The notes under the pieces are model-generated. The model was given only the letters and a program-made list of their open reading frames with translations, ran no database searches and was not told the origin of the DNA. From NCBI RefSeq assembly GCF_002909485.1, contig NZ_PPXG01000002.1, positions 434,001 through 498,000 on the forward strand: a stretch of DNA of 64,000 nucleotides. The letters run 5' to 3'. Source of the stretch: Stutzerimonas stutzeri (GTDB taxonomy: Bacteria; Pseudomonadota; Gammaproteobacteria; Pseudomonadales; Pseudomonadaceae). Every line of letters begins with the position of its first letter. Position 1 is the first letter of the stretch. Of the stretch, positions 57,672 through 64,000 are shown piece after piece. A program made the position numbers and the translations under genes.

Positions 57672-58216
57672 ACGGGGTGGCAGGCCTTGCGGCCTGCAAT
57701 CGCCGCGAGGGCGCGCCTCCCACTGGGGGCGGTTTACGTCGGCAGCTTTTGTGGGAGGCCCGACCCGGGGCGTGGGTTAGCGATTTGGGTAGGCCTTGCG
57801 GTCTGTAATCGGCGCGAGGGCGCGCCTTCCACCGGGTGCGGTGTACGTCAGCTGCTTTTGTGGAAGGCCCGTTCCGCGGCGCTGATTAGTGCTTTGGGTA
57901 GGCCTTGCGGTCTTTAATCGGCGCGAGGGCGCGCCTCCCACCGGGGTGCGGCGTACGCCGGCTGCTTTTGTGGGAGGCCCGACCCCGGGGCGATGCTTTT
58001 AGCGGGCGGTGATGGTCTTGGCTATCCACCCTGCGAGAACGGCGGCTTAAGGCCGCCGAACACAACAAAAATTGGACAGTCGGCGGACGCTCTTCCGCCA
58101 CTGACGGGCCCGGGTTGGGCCTGTCGCAGGTGATGGCCTTTTCGCTATCGCCCTCTGCCAAGGTGCCGCGCGGGTCCGCTCGCGTTGCGCCGAACAACAA
58201 CTAACGAGGGACACAC
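57672..58216. other. putA-putP intergenic region
   Basis: This 545-base gap has no protein gene. The first 330 bases are the BIME cluster; the rest has GGCGGC/GCCGCC and GGCGGA/TCCGCC small hairpins (around 58042-58100) and ends with a ribosome site (ACGAGGG) before putP. No clear promoter box is visible. Confidence 0.7.
57682..58008. repeat. three-unit tandem BIME/REP cluster, 109-bp period
   Basis: AGGCCTTGCGG starts three units at 57682, 57791 and 57900. Each unit has an inverted REP (with GGGCGCGCCTCCCAC form) and, about 30 bases on, a forward REP (GTGGGAGGCCCG form). The stem CCTCCCAC/GTGGGAGG is at 57716/57751 and 57934/57970; in unit 2 it becomes CCTTCCAC/GTGGAAGG at 57825/57860, a compensatory change. 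Pseudomonads use such arrays as gyrase, IHF or mRNA-end sites. Confidence 0.85.
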
Positions 58217-59701
58217 ATGAGCATCAGTACACCCACTCTGATCACCTTCCTGATCTACATCGCGGCAATGATCCTGATCGGTTTCGTCGCCTATCGCGCC
58301 ACCAAGAACTTCGACGATTACATCCTCGGCGGTCGCAGCCTCGGCAGCTTCGTCACTGCGCTGTCGGCCGGTGCCTCCGACATGAGCGGCTGGCTGCTGA
58401 TGGGCTTGCCCGGTGCGATCTTCGTCGCCGGTCTGTCGGAAAGCTGGATTGCCATCGGCCTGATCGTTGGCGCCTGGCTCAACTGGCTGTTCGTCGCCGG
58501 ACGGTTGCGTGTGCACACCGAGCACAACCACAACGCCCTGACACTGCCGGATTACTTCTCGCACCGTTTCGAGGACGAGAGCCGCATGTTGCGGATCTTC
58601 TCCGCACTGGTGATCCTGGTTTTCTTCACCATCTACTGCGCCTCGGGCGTGGTGGCGGGTGCGCGGCTGTTCGAGAGCAGCTTTGGTGTGCCTTACGAGT
58701 ACGCACTGTGGATTGGCGCCGCGGCGACTATCCTCTACGTGTTCATCGGCGGCTTTCTGGCAGTCAGCTGGACCGATACCGTACAGGCCACACTGATGAT
58801 TTTCGCGCTGCTGATCACGCCAGTGTTCGTCATCCTGGCACTGGGTGACATGGGCGCGGCAATGGATACCATCGCCACCCAGAATCCGGCTGCCTTCGAT
58901 ATGTTCAGCGGATTGAGCTTCGTCGCGATCATCTCGCTGCTGGCGTGGGGCCTTGGCTACTTCGGCCAGCCGCACATCCTGGTGCGCTTCATGGCGGCTG
59001 ACTCGATCAAGACCATCCCCAACGCTCGCCGCATTGGCATGGCCTGGATGATCCTGACGTTGGCCGGCGCGGTCGCGGTAGGGTTCTTCGGTATCGCCTA
59101 CTTTGCCGGGCATCCGGAGCTGGCTGGGCCGGTCACCCAGAACGGTGAGCGTGTGTTCCTCGAACTGGTGAAGATCCTCTTCAACCCTTGGGTTGCGGGC
59201 ATCATCCTCTCCGGCGTACTGGCGGCGGTGATGAGTACCCTCAGTGCCCAGCTTCTGGTCAGCTCCAGCGCGCTGACGCAGGACTTCTACAAAGCAATGC
59301 TGCGCAAGAACGCCTCGCAGACCGAGCTGGTCTGGGTCGGCCGCGCGATGGTGCTGCTGATCGCGCTGATAGCCATTGGCATCGCATCCAACCCGGAAAG
59401 CAAGGTGCTGGGCCTGGTGTCCTACGCCTGGGCCGGCTTCGGCGCTGCGTTCGGTCCGGTGGTGCTGATCTCGCTGCTGTGGAAGCGCATGACGCGCAAC
59501 GGCGCGCTGGTCGGCATGCTGGTGGGTGCGATCACCGTAGTGGTGTGGAAGGAATTCATTGGCCTCGGGCTGTACGAAATCATCCCGGGCTTCATCCTCG
59601 CCAGCATTGCCATCTTTGTCGTGAGCAAGATGGGCGCCGAGCCGGCCCCGACCATTATCAAGCGCTTCGAAGAAGCGGACGCGGATTACCACGCGGGCTG
59701 A
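58217..59701 (+). CDS. putP: sodium/proline symporter PutP (copy 1)
   Basis: A 494-residue SSS-family transporter with about 13 membrane helices. GGRSLGSFVTALSAGASDMSGW (split by a loop) and SQLL-type sodium-site residues appear as SAGASDMSGWLLMGLPGA. ILVRFMAADS and LSAQLLVSSSALTQDFY are later signatures. It imports proline with Na+ for PutA. The ribosome site is AACGAGGGACACAC. A near-identical second copy lies 3 kb downstream. Confidence 0.97.
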   Translation: MSISTPTLITFLIYIAAMILIGFVAYRATKNFDDYILGGRSLGSFVTALSAGASDMSGWLLMGLPGAIFVAGLSESWIAIGLIVGAWLNWLFVAGRLRVHTEHNHNALTLPDYFSHRFEDESRMLRIFSALVILVFFTIYCASGVVAGARLFESSFGVPYEYALWIGAAATILYVFIGGFLAVSWTDTVQATLMIFALLITPVFVILALGDMGAAMDTIATQNPAAFDMFSGLSFVAIISLLAWGLGYFGQPHILVRFMAADSIKTIPNARRIGMAWMILTLAGAVAVGFFGIAYFAGHPELAGPVTQNGERVFLELVKILFNPWVAGIILSGVLAAVMSTLSAQLLVSSSALTQDFYKAMLRKNASQTELVWVGRAMVLLIALIAIGIASNPESKVLGLVSYAWAGFGAAFGPVVLISLLWKRMTRNGALVGMLVGAITVVVWKEFIGLGLYEIIPGFILASIAIFVVSKMGAEPAPTIIKRFEEADADYHAG

Positions 59702-59709
59702 GGTAGAGC

Positions 59710-59741
59710 GTGCAGGTTGAGCGTCTTCGCTTAACCTGCAC
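59710..59741 (+). terminator. hairpin after putP1
   Basis: GTGCAGGTTGAGCG (59710-59723) pairs with CGCTTAACCTGCAC (59728-59741) over 14 positions with one wobble and a TCTT loop. No T run follows, so it may be a 3'-end stabiliser rather than a full terminator. Confidence 0.6.
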
Positions 59742-59800
59742 CTCATTGCGGTCGATAGCGCTCTGTGGCCCACCGAGGGAGTATAGGCATACAGGACGAG

Positions 59801-59820
59801 TGGTGGGCTTCGGCCCACCG
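59801..59820. repeat. TTCG-tetraloop hairpin
   Basis: GGTGGGC (59802-59808) pairs perfectly with GCCCACC (59813-59819) around TTCG, forming the very stable C(UUCG)G tetraloop. No T run follows. Confidence 0.6.
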
Positions 59821-59916
59821 CTCTGGCGCCACCCCCAGGGTGAATTTCTCTCAAAAACTGACCATCTTGAACTCACACGGGCTCATCGCGAGCGGTGCAA
59901 GCCTACGCCCGCAGTT

Positions 59917-59945
59917 TTGGCCATTCACGGCACAATGGCTAGGCT
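59917..59945 (+). promoter_or_regulatory. possible promoter of a small RNA
   Basis: TTGGCC (59917-59922) and TAGGCT (59940-59945) are 17 bases apart, with a predicted start near 59952. Both boxes match consensus only in part. Confidence 0.35.
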
Positions 59946-59951
59946 TTAGAT

Positions 59952-60029
59952 GAGAGGAAGAGCGCGCGTTGGCGAACCCTGAGTTCGCCCGAATGGCCGA
60001 TGCCCCGGCTAAGCCGGGGTTTTGTTTTT
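59952..60029 (+). ncRNA. candidate small RNA with terminal hairpin
   Basis: About 78 bases. GGCGAAC (59971-59977) pairs with GTTCGCC (59983-59989), then CCCCGGC (60003-60009) pairs with GCCGGGG (60013-60019) followed by TTTTGTTTTT. The T run sits on the plus strand, so it does not serve the convergent small gene, while putP ends 300 bases earlier with its own hairpin. Confidence 0.4.
60003..60029 (+). terminator. plus-strand intrinsic terminator
   Basis: CCCCGGC-TAA-GCCGGGG followed by TTTTGTTTTT. It would end putP read-through or a small RNA. Confidence 0.8.
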
Positions 60030-60039
60030 CTGGTCGGGA

Positions 60040-60264
60040 TCAGTCGTCAGCTACCAGATTGGATCGGTCGTCCACCGCGCCCGCCGCAATCAAATGTTCG
60101 GCTTCGTCTTCCGGTACATGGATGCTGGTGCCGTCGATATTCATTACCGACATCCGCGCCTCAGGATCGGTGGTAATGCGTACGTCCATCAGGGCGCTAC
60201 GGTGCGTGTTGCCTTTGATGACCACGCAGCAGGTACCGGTGGTGGTGTCGATGTCTACGGTCAT
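60040..60264 (-). CDS. small DUF3203-like protein
   Basis: A 74-residue acidic protein (MTVDIDTTTGTCCVVIKG at its start, VPEDEAEHLIAAGAVDDR near its end). The shape, with a small beta-sheet then an acidic helix, and the Pseudomonas context fit the DUF3203 family, which has no known function. Assignment is from memory of the family and moderate. GGGAGATAGATC precedes the ATG. The gene is divergent from the zinc-type receptor and shares its operator region. Confidence 0.65.
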   Translation of the reverse strand: MTVDIDTTTGTCCVVIKGNTHRSALMDVRITTDPEARMSVMNIDGTSIHVPEDEAEHLIAAGAVDDRSNLVADD

Positions 60265-60369
60265 GATCTATCTCCCGAAGCGGTGCAAAGCCGCACGCGG
60301 GTCGCACGGCGTTTCCATTTGGACCACGAACAACGTGCATCCGTTGTGCTGTCACTGGAAAAACAGGCT

Positions 60370-60392
60370 TAAACGTTACGATATAACATGTT
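60370..60392. promoter_or_regulatory. Zur-type zinc operator
   Basis: The core GTTACGATATAACAT (60375-60389) matches the Zur box GTTATANTATAACAT except at two positions, and 16 of 22 defined bases of the extended palindrome agree. It lies 98 bases before the TonB receptor and 106 bases before the divergent small gene. Confidence 0.7.
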
Positions 60393-60410
60393 AGATTCTC
60401 GCCCCGCGAA

Positions 60411-60469
60411 GTCGGCCCGTTCAAGAGGGCCGACGCACAGCCGTCTTCGGTTGCCTTGAAAAGGCAACC
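60411..60469 (+). promoter_or_regulatory. two stem-loops in the receptor leader
   Basis: GTCGGCCC (60411-60418) pairs with GGGCCGAC (60427-60434). GGTTGCCTT (60449-60457) pairs with AAGGCAACC (60461-60469) around GAA. Both are perfect and lie between the Zur site and the ribosome site, with no T run. Confidence 0.6.
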
Positions 60470-60489
60470 GCCACTGTCTGGAGAGTCAC

Positions 60490-62508
60490 ATGAAACTGAA
60501 GCGTCATCCCCTGGCCTGGGCGATCAGCCTGGCTCTGGTACCGGCTGCCTGGGCTGCTGACCCGGTCGAACTGCAATCCGTCGTGGTCAGCGCCAGCGGC
60601 CTGGCCAAGCAGAGCCACGAGATGACCACTCCGGCCGCCGTGATGGAGGGTGACGAGCTGGTGCTGCGCCGCGAAGCGACTCTCGGTGAAACCCTGGAAA
60701 GCGTACCCGGCGTACGTTCCAGCAGCTTCGGAGCCGGTGCGGCGCGTCCGGTGATTCGCGGGCTGGACGGCGCGCGGGTCAAGGTGCTGAGCGATGGCGT
60801 GGAGCTGCTCGATGCATCCACCATCAGCCCCGATCATGCAGTGACCAGCGAGCCGCTGCTCGCCGAGCGCATTGAAGTGCTCAAGGGGCCGGCGACGCTG
60901 TTGTACGGCGGAGGTGCCATCGGTGGCGTGGTCAATGTGATCGACAAGAAGATTCCCACCCGCGTTCCGGAGAAGGGCTACGAGGGCGAGCTGGAGCTGC
61001 GCGCCAATAGCGTGGCCAACGAGGGCGCCGGTGTCTTCGGCATCACCGCTGGTAGCGGCAACTTCGCCGTGCGCGCCGAAGGTACCAAGCGCCAGGCCGA
61101 CCCGTATGAAATCCCCGGTTCGCCGGACAAGCAGGAAGGCTCCTACAACGACACCGACAGCTTCAACTTGGGTGCCAGCTTCATCGGCGAGCGCGGCTAC
61201 ATCGGCATGGCTTACGGCGAGCAGAACAATCGCTACGGGCTGTTGGCCCACGAGCACGCCGATTGCCACACCCACGGCAGCGACTGGCACTGCGGTGGTC
61301 ATGATGACCATGACGATGATGACCACGACGACCATGAACATGGCAGCGTGCCCTACGTCGACATGCGCCAGAAGCGCTGGGACCTGCGTGGTGAACTGAG
61401 CGACCCGCTACCTGGCTTCGAGCTGGCGCGGTTGCGCGTCGGCCACAGCGACTATCAGCACAAGGAGATCGAAGGGGGCGAAGTGGGCACCCGCTTCAAC
61501 AACGACGCCACCGACGCGCGCCTGGAGCTGACCCATCAGCCGCTGTTCGGCTGGCGTGGTGTGCTCGGTGCACAAACCCAGCGTCGCGACTTCGAGGCCC
61601 TAGGAGAAGAGGCCTACGTGCCGCAGACGCTAACGCGCAACCACGGTCTGTTCCTGCTCGAGGAATACACCGCTGGTGCCTGGCGCTACGAGCTCGGCCT
61701 GCGCCATGAATGGCAGGACATTGATGCCGACGGCCGTCCGGATACCGATCACAGTGGCACCTCGATGTCGGCCGGTGCGGTCTGGACGTTCGCGCCGCAG
61801 TATTCGCTGGGCTTCTCGCTGACGCGCTCGCAGCGTCTGCCTACGGCCGAGGAGCTTTACGCCAACGGCCCGCATGCGGCGACCCGCACGGTCGAGTTGG
61901 GCAACGTCGATCTCGAAGAAGAAACCTCGCACAACGCCGAAATAACCCTGCGCAAGTTCGCCGGCCGGACGACCTTCAGCCTAAGTGTGTTCCGCAACGA
62001 GGTGGATGACTTCATCTATGCTGCCGACACCGGTAACGACATCGGCGGGGGCTACCGCGAAATCGAGTACCGCCAGCAGGACGCCGTGCTTACTGGCGCA
62101 GAAGGGGAGGCGCGCTTCCAGGCGACCGACGCTACCGCCTTCACCCTGTTCGGCGACCACGTGCGCGGCAAGTTGCGCGATGGCGGCGGCGACCTGCCGC
62201 GTATTCCCGCCGATCGATTGGGCGTGCGGGTGGATCAGAGCTTCACGCCGGCGCTCAACGGCCAGCTGGAGTTCTATCGCGTGCAGCGCCAGGACGAGCT
62301 GGCCGACTACGAAAGCGAAACCGGCGGCTACAACATGCTCGGCGCGAGCCTGGGTTACAGCGGTTCGCTGAACCAGACGAACTACCTGCTGTACCTCAAG
62401 GCCAACAACCTGCTGGATGAGAAGGCCCGCCAGCACACGTCCTTCATCAAAGACGAGGTGTTGCTGCCCGGGCGCAACCTGACGGTGGGCGTGCGCCTGG
62501 CGTTCTAA
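60490..62508 (+). CDS. TonB-dependent outer-membrane receptor, ZnuD-like (zinc)
   Basis: A 672-residue receptor with a signal peptide ending AWA-ADPVEL at about residue 22, a plug domain (ETLESVPGVRSSSFGAGAARPVIRGLDGARVKVLSDG in pieces) and a 22-strand barrel ending NLTVGVRLAF, with terminal Phe. Residues about 253-285 are a His/Asp-rich extracellular loop (HEHADCHTHG, HDDHDDDDHDDHEH), like the zinc-capturing loop of ZnuD. It sits downstream of a Zur-like box. GGAGAGTCAC precedes the ATG. Zinc as ligand is inferred; the same locus in P. aeruginosa (PA0781) is zinc-repressed. Confidence 0.9.
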   Translation: MKLKRHPLAWAISLALVPAAWAADPVELQSVVVSASGLAKQSHEMTTPAAVMEGDELVLRREATLGETLESVPGVRSSSFGAGAARPVIRGLDGARVKVLSDGVELLDASTISPDHAVTSEPLLAERIEVLKGPATLLYGGGAIGGVVNVIDKKIPTRVPEKGYEGELELRANSVANEGAGVFGITAGSGNFAVRAEGTKRQADPYEIPGSPDKQEGSYNDTDSFNLGASFIGERGYIGMAYGEQNNRYGLLAHEHADCHTHGSDWHCGGHDDHDDDDHDDHEHGSVPYVDMRQKRWDLRGELSDPLPGFELARLRVGHSDYQHKEIEGGEVGTRFNNDATDARLELTHQPLFGWRGVLGAQTQRRDFEALGEEAYVPQTLTRNHGLFLLEEYTAGAWRYELGLRHEWQDIDADGRPDTDHSGTSMSAGAVWTFAPQYSLGFSLTRSQRLPTAEELYANGPHAATRTVELGNVDLEEETSHNAEITLRKFAGRTTFSLSVFRNEVDDFIYAADTGNDIGGGYREIEYRQQDAVLTGAEGEARFQATDATAFTLFGDHVRGKLRDGGGDLPRIPADRLGVRVDQSFTPALNGQLEFYRVQRQDELADYESETGGYNMLGASLGYSGSLNQTNYLLYLKANNLLDEKARQHTSFIKDEVLLPGRNLTVGVRLAF

Positions 62509-62534
62509 GGCAAGCAAGTCTCCTGCAGCAATCT

Positions 62535-62563
62535 CGAGGGCCGGCAGCTACTGTCGGCCCTCG
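62535..62563 (+). terminator. hairpin after the TonB receptor
   Basis: CGAGGGCCGGCAG (62535-62547) pairs with CTGTCGGCCCTCG (62551-62563) around CTA, with one wobble pair. The T run is weak (TTCGTTA). Confidence 0.65.
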
Positions 62564-62721
62564 TTCGTTAAGGAAGGCGGTCTGGCATGCAGAACCTCGC
62601 GGTCACGCGCAAGTACGCTGATGACGCGCTATCCTTGCGTCCCTCGATTGTTCCGTTGCGGGTGCCGGTCGTTGTCCGCGCTGGCAATGGAATGTCAGGA
62701 CCAACAAGGAAAACAAGTCCC

Positions 62722-64000
62722 ATGAACGTCAGCACACCCACTCTGATCACTTTCGTGGTCTACATCGCGGCGATGATCCTGATCGGCTTCATCGCCTATC
62801 GCGCCACCAAGAACTTCTCTGACTACATCCTCGGCGGCCGCAGCCTCGGCAGCTTCGTCACGGCGCTGTCGGCCGGCGCCTCTGACATGAGTGGCTGGCT
62901 GCTGATGGGCCTTCCCGGCGCAATTTTCGTCGCCGGCCTGTCGGAAAGCTGGATCGCCATCGGCCTGATCGTTGGCGCCTGGTTGAACTGGATCTTCGTC
63001 GCCGGCCGGTTGCGTGTGCACACCGAGCACAACCACAACGCCCTGACCCTACCGGACTACTTCTCGCACCGCTTCGAGGACGAGAGCCGCATGCTGCGGA
63101 TCTTCTCCGCGCTGGTGATCCTGGTGTTCTTCACCATCTACTGCGCCTCGGGCGTAGTGGCCGGCGCGCGGTTGTTCGAGTCCACCTTCGGCATGCCATA
63201 CGAATACGCCCTGTGGGTCGGTGCGGCGGCGACCATCCTCTATGTGTTCATCGGCGGTTTCCTTGCCGTGAGCTGGACTGACACCGTCCAGGCCACACTG
63301 ATGATCTTTGCGCTGCTGATCACGCCAGTGTTCGTCATCCTGGCTCTGGGCGACATGGGCACTGCGATGGCCACCATCGAGGCGCAGAACCCGGCCAACT
63401 TCGACATGTTCCGTGGGCTTTCCTTCGTTGCGATCATATCGCTGCTGGCATGGGGTCTCGGTTACTTTGGCCAGCCGCACATCCTGGTGCGTTTCATGGC
63501 CGCCGACTCGATCAAGACCATCCCCAACGCTCGCCGCATCGGCATGACCTGGATGATCCTGACGCTGGCTGGCGCCGTCGCGGTGGGCTTCCTCGGCATC
63601 GCCTATTTCGCCGACCACCCGGATCAGGCTGGTGCGGTCACCCAGAACGGGGAGCGCGTATTCATGGAACTGGTGAAGATCCTGTTCAATCCGTGGGTCG
63701 CCGGCATCATCCTTTCCGGCGTACTGGCGGCGGTGATGAGTACGCTCAGTGCGCAGCTGCTGGTCAGCTCCAGCGCGCTGACGCAGGACTTCTATAAAGC
63801 GATGCTGCGCAAGAATGCCTCGCAGACCGAACTGGTCTGGGTCGGCCGCGGCATGGTGCTGTTGATCGCCCTGATCGCCATCGGCATCGCCTCCAACCCG
63901 GAGAGCAAGGTGCTGGGCTTGGTGTCCTACGCTTGGGCCGGCTTCGGCGCGGCGTTCGGTCCGGTGGTGCTGATTTCGCTGCTGTGGAAGCGCATGACCC
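62722..64000 (+). CDS. putP: sodium/proline symporter PutP (copy 2), cut by window end
   Basis: The frame starts at the ATG at 62722 (after AAGGAAAACAAGTCCC) and runs out of the window after 426 codons. The protein begins MNVSTPTLITF and follows copy 1 closely along its whole visible length, with scattered changes such as LNWIFV for LNWLFV and the loop DHPDQAGAV for GHPELAGPV. The DNA is also very similar, so this is a duplication. The C-terminal end is not visible. Confidence 0.96.
   Translation, partial: MNVSTPTLITFVVYIAAMILIGFIAYRATKNFSDYILGGRSLGSFVTALSAGASDMSGWLLMGLPGAIFVAGLSESWIAIGLIVGAWLNWIFVAGRLRVHTEHNHNALTLPDYFSHRFEDESRMLRIFSALVILVFFTIYCASGVVAGARLFESTFGMPYEYALWVGAAATILYVFIGGFLAVSWTDTVQATLMIFALLITPVFVILALGDMGTAMATIEAQNPANFDMFRGLSFVAIISLLAWGLGYFGQPHILVRFMAADSIKTIPNARRIGMTWMILTLAGAVAVGFLGIAYFADHPDQAGAVTQNGERVFMELVKILFNPWVAGIILSGVLAAVMSTLSAQLLVSSSALTQDFYKAMLRKNASQTELVWVGRGMVLLIALIAIGIASNPESKVLGLVSYAWAGFGAAFGPVVLISLLWKRMT

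Larger units (their letters stand above)
59702..60039. other. putP1 to DUF3203-like gene intergenic region
   Basis: 338 bases without a protein gene. It contains a long imperfect hairpin after putP (59710-59741), a GGTGGGC/GCCCACC hairpin with a TTCG loop (59802-59819), and a promoter-like site plus two stem-loops and a T run that could be a small RNA (59917-60029). Confidence 0.7.

Noticed and set aside
57682-58008. CRISPR array
   Set aside because: The units are 109 bases of near-continuous repeat with REP palindromes and no spacers of constant length; no cas genes.
58145-59854. 569-codon open frame opposite putP
   Set aside because: It is antisense to a clear transporter gene, has the His/Asp/Gln-rich composition usual in antisense frames and no family match. 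The same kind of frame lies opposite the second putP.
60421-61341. Val/Ile-rich membrane protein frame on the minus strand
   Set aside because: It is the antisense of the His/Asp codons of the TonB receptor loop; hydrophobicity is an artefact of the reverse complement.
1-64000. Prophage, integrative element or insertion sequence
   Set aside because: xerD is the housekeeping recombinase; no transposase, phage or conjugation genes, and no attachment site repeats were seen.

Overview
The window is a contiguous piece of a high-GC gammaproteobacterial chromosome, almost certainly Pseudomonas sensu lato and most likely the stutzeri group (Stutzerimonas). The inference rests on the complete algU-mucABCD stress cluster preceded by nadB, the rnfABCDGE-nth operon, a bifunctional PutA without a DNA-binding domain next to a pruR-type regulator, and REP-type palindromes of Pseudomonas style. 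Gene order matches blocks that are known from P. aeruginosa. No tRNA, rRNA, insertion sequence, prophage or CRISPR array was seen.

Layout. 1-4490: CoA pyrophosphatase tail, gamma carbonic anhydrase, DUF1289 protein, purT, a CorC/HlyC transporter and a CcsA-like protein. 4733-10838: ffh, then the translation operon rpsP-rimM-trmD-rplS, then xerD, dsbC and a GFA-family protein. 10943-13742: hom and thrC. 13868-18667: rnt-pyrC divergent from motY (with a flagellar sigma-28 type promoter), argG, gloA and a tiny acidic PA3496-family protein. 18776-26065: nth and the Rnf complex on the minus strand; RnfC carries four 65-residue repeats. 26298-34485: a secreted Tyr/Gln/Arg-rich protein, two crotonase-fold enzymes, an orphan periplasmic binding protein, ung, a DUF4142 protein, an HDOD protein, ygfZ, sdhE and ygfX. 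34454-46855: nadB, then algU-mucABCD, then lepA-lepB-DUF4845-rnc-era-recO-pdxJ. 47000-50296: DUF2905 protein, LysR regulator, a DUF1127-like protein and cmoBA. 50370-64000: a chagasin-type protease inhibitor, a second Lon protease, pruR, putA, a REP/BIME cluster, putP, a DUF3203-like small protein divergent from a zinc-type TonB receptor, and a second putP copy cut by the window edge.

How the genes work together. Several blocks are functional units: ribosome and tRNA maturation with protein targeting (ffh, lepA, lepB), envelope stress sensing (AlgU held by MucA/MucB, with MucD as periplasmic protease), ion-coupled electron transfer (Rnf), proline uptake and oxidation (putP, putA, pruR) and outer-membrane zinc uptake behind a Zur-like operator. 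The most distinctive non-coding signals are in the last 7 kb: a three-unit BIME cluster with a compensatory base change, a Zur box between two divergent genes, two hairpins in the receptor leader, and a possible small RNA between putP and the DUF3203-like gene. I did not find a clearly novel multi-gene system; most of the window is housekeeping.
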